Assembly: GCF_012932675.1 (NCBI RefSeq)
Contig: NZ_JAAIIF010000006.1
Span: 286,268 to 350,267 of the forward strand
Direction of reading: 5' to 3'
Length of the DNA stretch: 64,000 bases
From: Bifidobacterium erythrocebi
Lineage (GTDB): Bacteria; Actinomycetota; Actinomycetes; Actinomycetales; Bifidobacteriaceae
The position numbers and the translations under genes were made by a program. Shown here one piece after another: positions 61,227 through 64,000 of the stretch; within the stretch, counting starts at the first letter, position 1; every line of letters begins with the position of its first letter. The notes beneath the pieces were generated by a model. It was not told the DNA's origin, searched no databases, and was given only the letters and a program-made list of their open reading frames with translations.

Positions 61227-63688
61227 TGGAATCTGCAACAAGCGTGACCATGCCGGACATCGACGAGCGTGGCTTAAGCGAACGTGACGTAGCCGAACGC
61301 CAGGCGGATGGGCGCGGCAACGCGATGAAGACGTCATCGTCGCGATCGATCATGGACATCATCCGTGCCAACGTATTCACCCTGTTCAACGGCATCATCC
61401 TCGGCGCCATGGTATTGGTGCTGATCACCGGGTCCTGGAAGGACGCCGTCTTCGGGTTCGTGATCATCGTGAACACCGGCATCGGCATCGTCACCGAGCT
61501 GAAATCCAAACGCACGCTGGACAAGCTGTCCATCCTCGTGGAGTCGGAGTACCTGGTGCATCGCGACGGCGCGGACATCCAGGTGCCGCATGACGGCATC
61601 GTGCTCGACGACCTGCTGTGGATCCGTTCCGGCGAGCAGGTGCCAGCCGACGGCACCATCGTGCAGACCTGGGGACTTGAGCTCGACGAGTCGATGCTGA
61701 CCGGCGAATCCCGCACGGTGCGCAAGAAGGCCGGCAGCGAAGTGTATTCCGGCTCCACCGCGGTATCGGGCATGGCGCTGGTCAAGGTCACCGCCGTAGG
61801 CGAGCATTCCTATGCGGCGAAGATCACCGCCGAAGCCAAGGTGTTCAAGAAAACCACCTCCGACCTGAACAAGGGCATCAACACGATCCTGAAGGTGATG
61901 ACCTTCGTGGTGGTGCCGTTGTGCGTGCTGCTCATCTGGTCGCAGATGAAGGCGGTCGGCGGATGGTCGCAGGCCTTCGCCACCGGCCAGTGGCGGCAGG
62001 CCGTGATCTCCGCCGTCGCAGGCGTGGTGGGCATGATCCCGGAAGGCCTGGTGCTGCTGACCTCGCTGAACTTCGCGGTCGCGGCCATGCGTCTTGCGCG
62101 GAAGAACACGCTGGTACAGGAGCTCGAATCGGTGGAGACGCTGGCGCGTGTCGACTGCCTCAACCTTGACAAGACCGGCACCATCACCGATGGCGGCATC
62201 GCGTTCAACGAGCTGCGGATGCTGGGCGGCGGCGAGAACAAGCAGGACACCAGGCAGGCGTTGTTCGACCTGTCGAACGAGGAGCAGCCGAACGGCACAG
62301 GCCAGGCCGTGCTCGAAGGTCTTGGCCGGCAGGGCGTCACGGCCGGTAGGGTGCTGGCCCGCGTGCCGTTCTCGTCGGCGCGCAAGTGGAGCGCCATCGT
62401 GTCCGACAGCGGCGTATGGTACATGGGCGCGCCCGAGGTCATCATCTCCGCATTGGGCGGCGGGCATGAGGATGTGCTTCGCATGGTCAACGAAAACGCC
62501 AACGAAGGCAATCGCGTGCTGCTCATCGCCCGTCACGCGGGCCAGGCTCCCGAGGATTTCGAGGAGAACCCGCGTCTCGATTCCTCGGCCAGGCCCGTCG
62601 CGCTCGTGCTGTGCTCCGAACGCATCCGTTCCGACGCCGAATCCACGCTCGCCTGGTTCCGCGAGCAGGGCGTGCGCTGCCGCATCATCTCCGGCGACAA
62701 TCCGGTGACCGTCGGTGCCATCGCCCGCAAGGTGAAGCTCACCGGAGACCGCGAACCCGTGTACATGGACGCCCGCGAACTGCCCGAGGACATCGACGAG
62801 CTGGCCGAGGTGCTGGACAACGTGGATGTGCTCGGCCGTGTGCTGCCGAACCAGAAGAAGGCAGTGGTGCAGGCGCTGCACAAGAACGATCATGTGGTCG
62901 CCATGACCGGTGACGGCGTGAACGATGCGCTGGCGTTGAAGGAGGCGGATCTCGGCATCGCCATGGGCAACGCCGCGCCGGCCACCAAGGCCATCGCTCA
63001 GGTCGTGCTGGTCGACTCGAAGTTCTCGCATCTGCCCGACGTGGTGGCCCGCGGCCGCCAGGTCATGGCCAATATGGAACGCGTCGCCAGCCTGTTCCTC
63101 GTCAAGACCGTGTATTCCGCGCTGATCTCGCTCGGCGTGGTGCTCACCCAGATCCCGTTCCCGTATCTGCCGCGCCATATCACGTATCTTGGGGCCCTTA
63201 CCATCGGCATCCCCGCGTTCATTCTGGCGCTCGCGCCGAATACGCGCCGCTACATTCCCGGTTTCCTCAAGCGCGTGGTGCTGTTCGCGCTGCCCGGCGG
63301 CATTGCGGTCGCGCTGTCCGTGCTGTTGTCCACATGGCTCCTGCCGGGCGTCATGCATTGGGATCTGGCGAATGCCGCCGATCTGACCCAGCTGCGCGCG
63401 CTGAACGCGATCATCCTGTTCGTGCTCGGCATCCTCGTGCTTGCCCGCGTGGCCCAGCCGCTTACCGGCTGGCGCGGCCTTATGGTGCTGGCCTTCGCAG
63501 TCGCCGGCGCGGTCGGCATGGTCATCCCGTTCGTGCGGAATTTCTTCGCGCTGATCGTGCCGCGCGGCACCACGATGGTGGCCACGCTAATCGTGCTCGC
63601 GGTCTCCATCGTCATCTTCTTCGTCTGTGTGGGTACGGCGCGTGTGCTCTCCGTGCGCAGGCAGGCCAGGAAGGCCGCAAAGGGCTGA
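61226..63688 (+). CDS. P-type cation-transporting ATPase (CtpE-like)
   Basis: 820 aa. Actuator T-G-E-S-R near 168, M4 motif M-I-P-E-G-L-V-L-L-T-S near 275, phosphorylation site N-L-D-K-T-G-T-I-T near 315, G-D-G-V-N-D-A-L-A near 570, and six C-terminal membrane segments. The PEGL motif and the absence of a CPC or N-terminal metal-binding Cys exclude heavy-metal pumps; the P-E-G-L-V-L-L-T-S version is that of the mycobacterial CtpE calcium pump. The frame is open for 39 codons upstream, but the start is placed by the -10 box. Confidence 0.9.
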   Translation: MESATSVTMPDIDERGLSERDVAERQADGRGNAMKTSSSRSIMDIIRANVFTLFNGIILGAMVLVLITGSWKDAVFGFVIIVNTGIGIVTELKSKRTLDKLSILVESEYLVHRDGADIQVPHDGIVLDDLLWIRSGEQVPADGTIVQTWGLELDESMLTGESRTVRKKAGSEVYSGSTAVSGMALVKVTAVGEHSYAAKITAEAKVFKKTTSDLNKGINTILKVMTFVVVPLCVLLIWSQMKAVGGWSQAFATGQWRQAVISAVAGVVGMIPEGLVLLTSLNFAVAAMRLARKNTLVQELESVETLARVDCLNLDKTGTITDGGIAFNELRMLGGGENKQDTRQALFDLSNEEQPNGTGQAVLEGLGRQGVTAGRVLARVPFSSARKWSAIVSDSGVWYMGAPEVIISALGGGHEDVLRMVNENANEGNRVLLIARHAGQAPEDFEENPRLDSSARPVALVLCSERIRSDAESTLAWFREQGVRCRIISGDNPVTVGAIARKVKLTGDREPVYMDARELPEDIDELAEVLDNVDVLGRVLPNQKKAVVQALHKNDHVVAMTGDGVNDALALKEADLGIAMGNAAPATKAIAQVVLVDSKFSHLPDVVARGRQVMANMERVASLFLVKTVYSALISLGVVLTQIPFPYLPRHITYLGALTIGIPAFILALAPNTRRYIPGFLKRVVLFALPGGIAVALSVLLSTWLLPGVMHWDLANAADLTQLRALNAIILFVLGILVLARVAQPLTGWRGLMVLAFAVAGAVGMVIPFVRNFFALIVPRGTTMVATLIVLAVSIVIFFVCVGTARVLSVRRQARKAAKG

Positions 63689-63733
63689 TAATCCGGTTTC
63701 CATTCGATGATGGTGAAGACCGAACGTTAATTT

Positions 63734-63778
63734 CGATGCGGGTTCCTGTTCCGAACGGGAACCCGCATCGTCGTTTTT
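63734..63778 (+). terminator. Terminator of the P-type ATPase gene
   Basis: 13-bp perfect stem (63734-63746 with 63758-63770), 11-nt loop, then TCGTTTTT. Confidence 0.88.
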
Positions 63779-63872
63779 ACGGTTGATGCCAAGACCTGAC
63801 AGAACAGGCAATGGGCGTACTCGCCTGAAACGTTCATCCAGTCATACATCTTGCCTACGTGTGGCAGATTGT

Positions 63873-63900
63873 GGGTAGTGCCCGAAAAGTTGCGCACTTT
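63873..63900. mobile_element. Possible insertion-sequence end
   Basis: A 28-nt string beginning GGGTAGTGCCCGAAAAG and ending CGCACTTT, 27 nt outside the C-terminal codons of a truncated minus-strand frame, resembles the terminal repeats of IS256-like elements. The matching end would be beyond the window, so this is tentative. Confidence 0.4.
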
Positions 63901-63927
63901 GGATCATGGCCGTCCATGGCGCGATGA

Positions 63928-64000
63928 TCAGTTCGCTTCCACGAGGTTGTCATCGAGCCGGGACATGTCCAGGTAGCGGCGGTTCGACCATTCGTTCGCG
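63928..64000 (-). CDS. C-terminal end of an unidentified protein, possibly a transposase
   Basis: The last 23 residues, including E-W-S-N-R-R-Y-L-D-M-S-R-L and ending V-E-A-N, then TGA. The R-R-Y-L pattern near the end recalls IS256-family transposases, and the adjacent terminal-repeat-like string supports a mobile element running off the right edge. Too short to be sure. Confidence 0.4.
   Translation of the reverse strand, partial: ANEWSNRRYLDMSRLDDNLVEAN

Noticed and set aside
1..64000. tRNA or rRNA genes
   Set aside because: No T-arm/acceptor pattern or rRNA sequence was recognised on either strand.

Overview
This 64 kb window is a GC-rich (roughly 60 %) actinobacterial chromosome segment that reads as Bifidobacterium. 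Supporting signs are a 24-residue bL37 ribosomal protein of actinobacterial type, xerD next to parA, the actinobacterial DUF3710/DUF3159/TRAM-methyltransferase trio, oligopeptide ABC transporters, and a cell-wall cluster for a Lys/Orn murein with a D-aspartate cross-bridge. I call the genus with good confidence from gene content and the species not at all. No tRNA, rRNA or CRISPR array was found.

Layout. 0-4.3 kb: end of an opp operon (two permeases and a fused double ATPase). 4.3-8.4 kb: Nudix hydrolase, Xaa-Pro aminopeptidase, folC. 8.5-13.7 kb (minus): two murE paralogues, a D-aspartate ligase and an aspartate racemase. 13.8-17.3 kb: ECF sigma factor with a small Cys-rich partner, bL37, aldose 1-epimerase, ispH. 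17.7-20.5 kb (minus): YbaK deacylase, gap, thiamine pyrophosphokinase. 20.6-24.5 kb: asnB with a small lipoprotein, then infC-rpmI-rplT. 24.6-28 kb: xerD, parA, MFS exporter. 28-33.8 kb: an accessory-looking block with a LuxR-type two-component pair and a MacAB-like export system, in which two genes carry frameshifts. 33.9-40 kb: nrtR-nadA-nadB-nadC-cysteine desulfurase, an NAD synthesis operon behind a 33-bp palindromic operator. 40.2-45 kb: typA, a membrane protein, pheA, tyrA. 45.1-49.3 kb (minus): SH3-like small protein and an FtsX/MacB-type ABC exporter. 49.4-56.4 kb: xerC and a second, complete opp operon. 56.5-63.7 kb: exonuclease III, DUF3710, DUF3159, TRAM methyltransferase, lipoprotein, P-type ATPase. 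The right edge shows what may be the end of an insertion sequence.

The most unusual feature is a structured repeat of about 70 bp, found behind typA (two tandem units) and inside the pepP-Nudix junction. Each copy has two hairpins whose stems vary in sequence but keep pairing, around a constant linker, and each is bracketed by direct duplications of the neighbouring gene's end. At the Nudix locus the duplication leaves a 47-codon remnant reading frame that overlaps the intact gene's start by ATGA. Other points: a near-identical 248-bp tract in two otherwise divergent murE paralogues (gene conversion), six genes whose start codon lies exactly 7 nt behind a TANNNT -10 box (probable leaderless mRNAs), and the NrtR operator.
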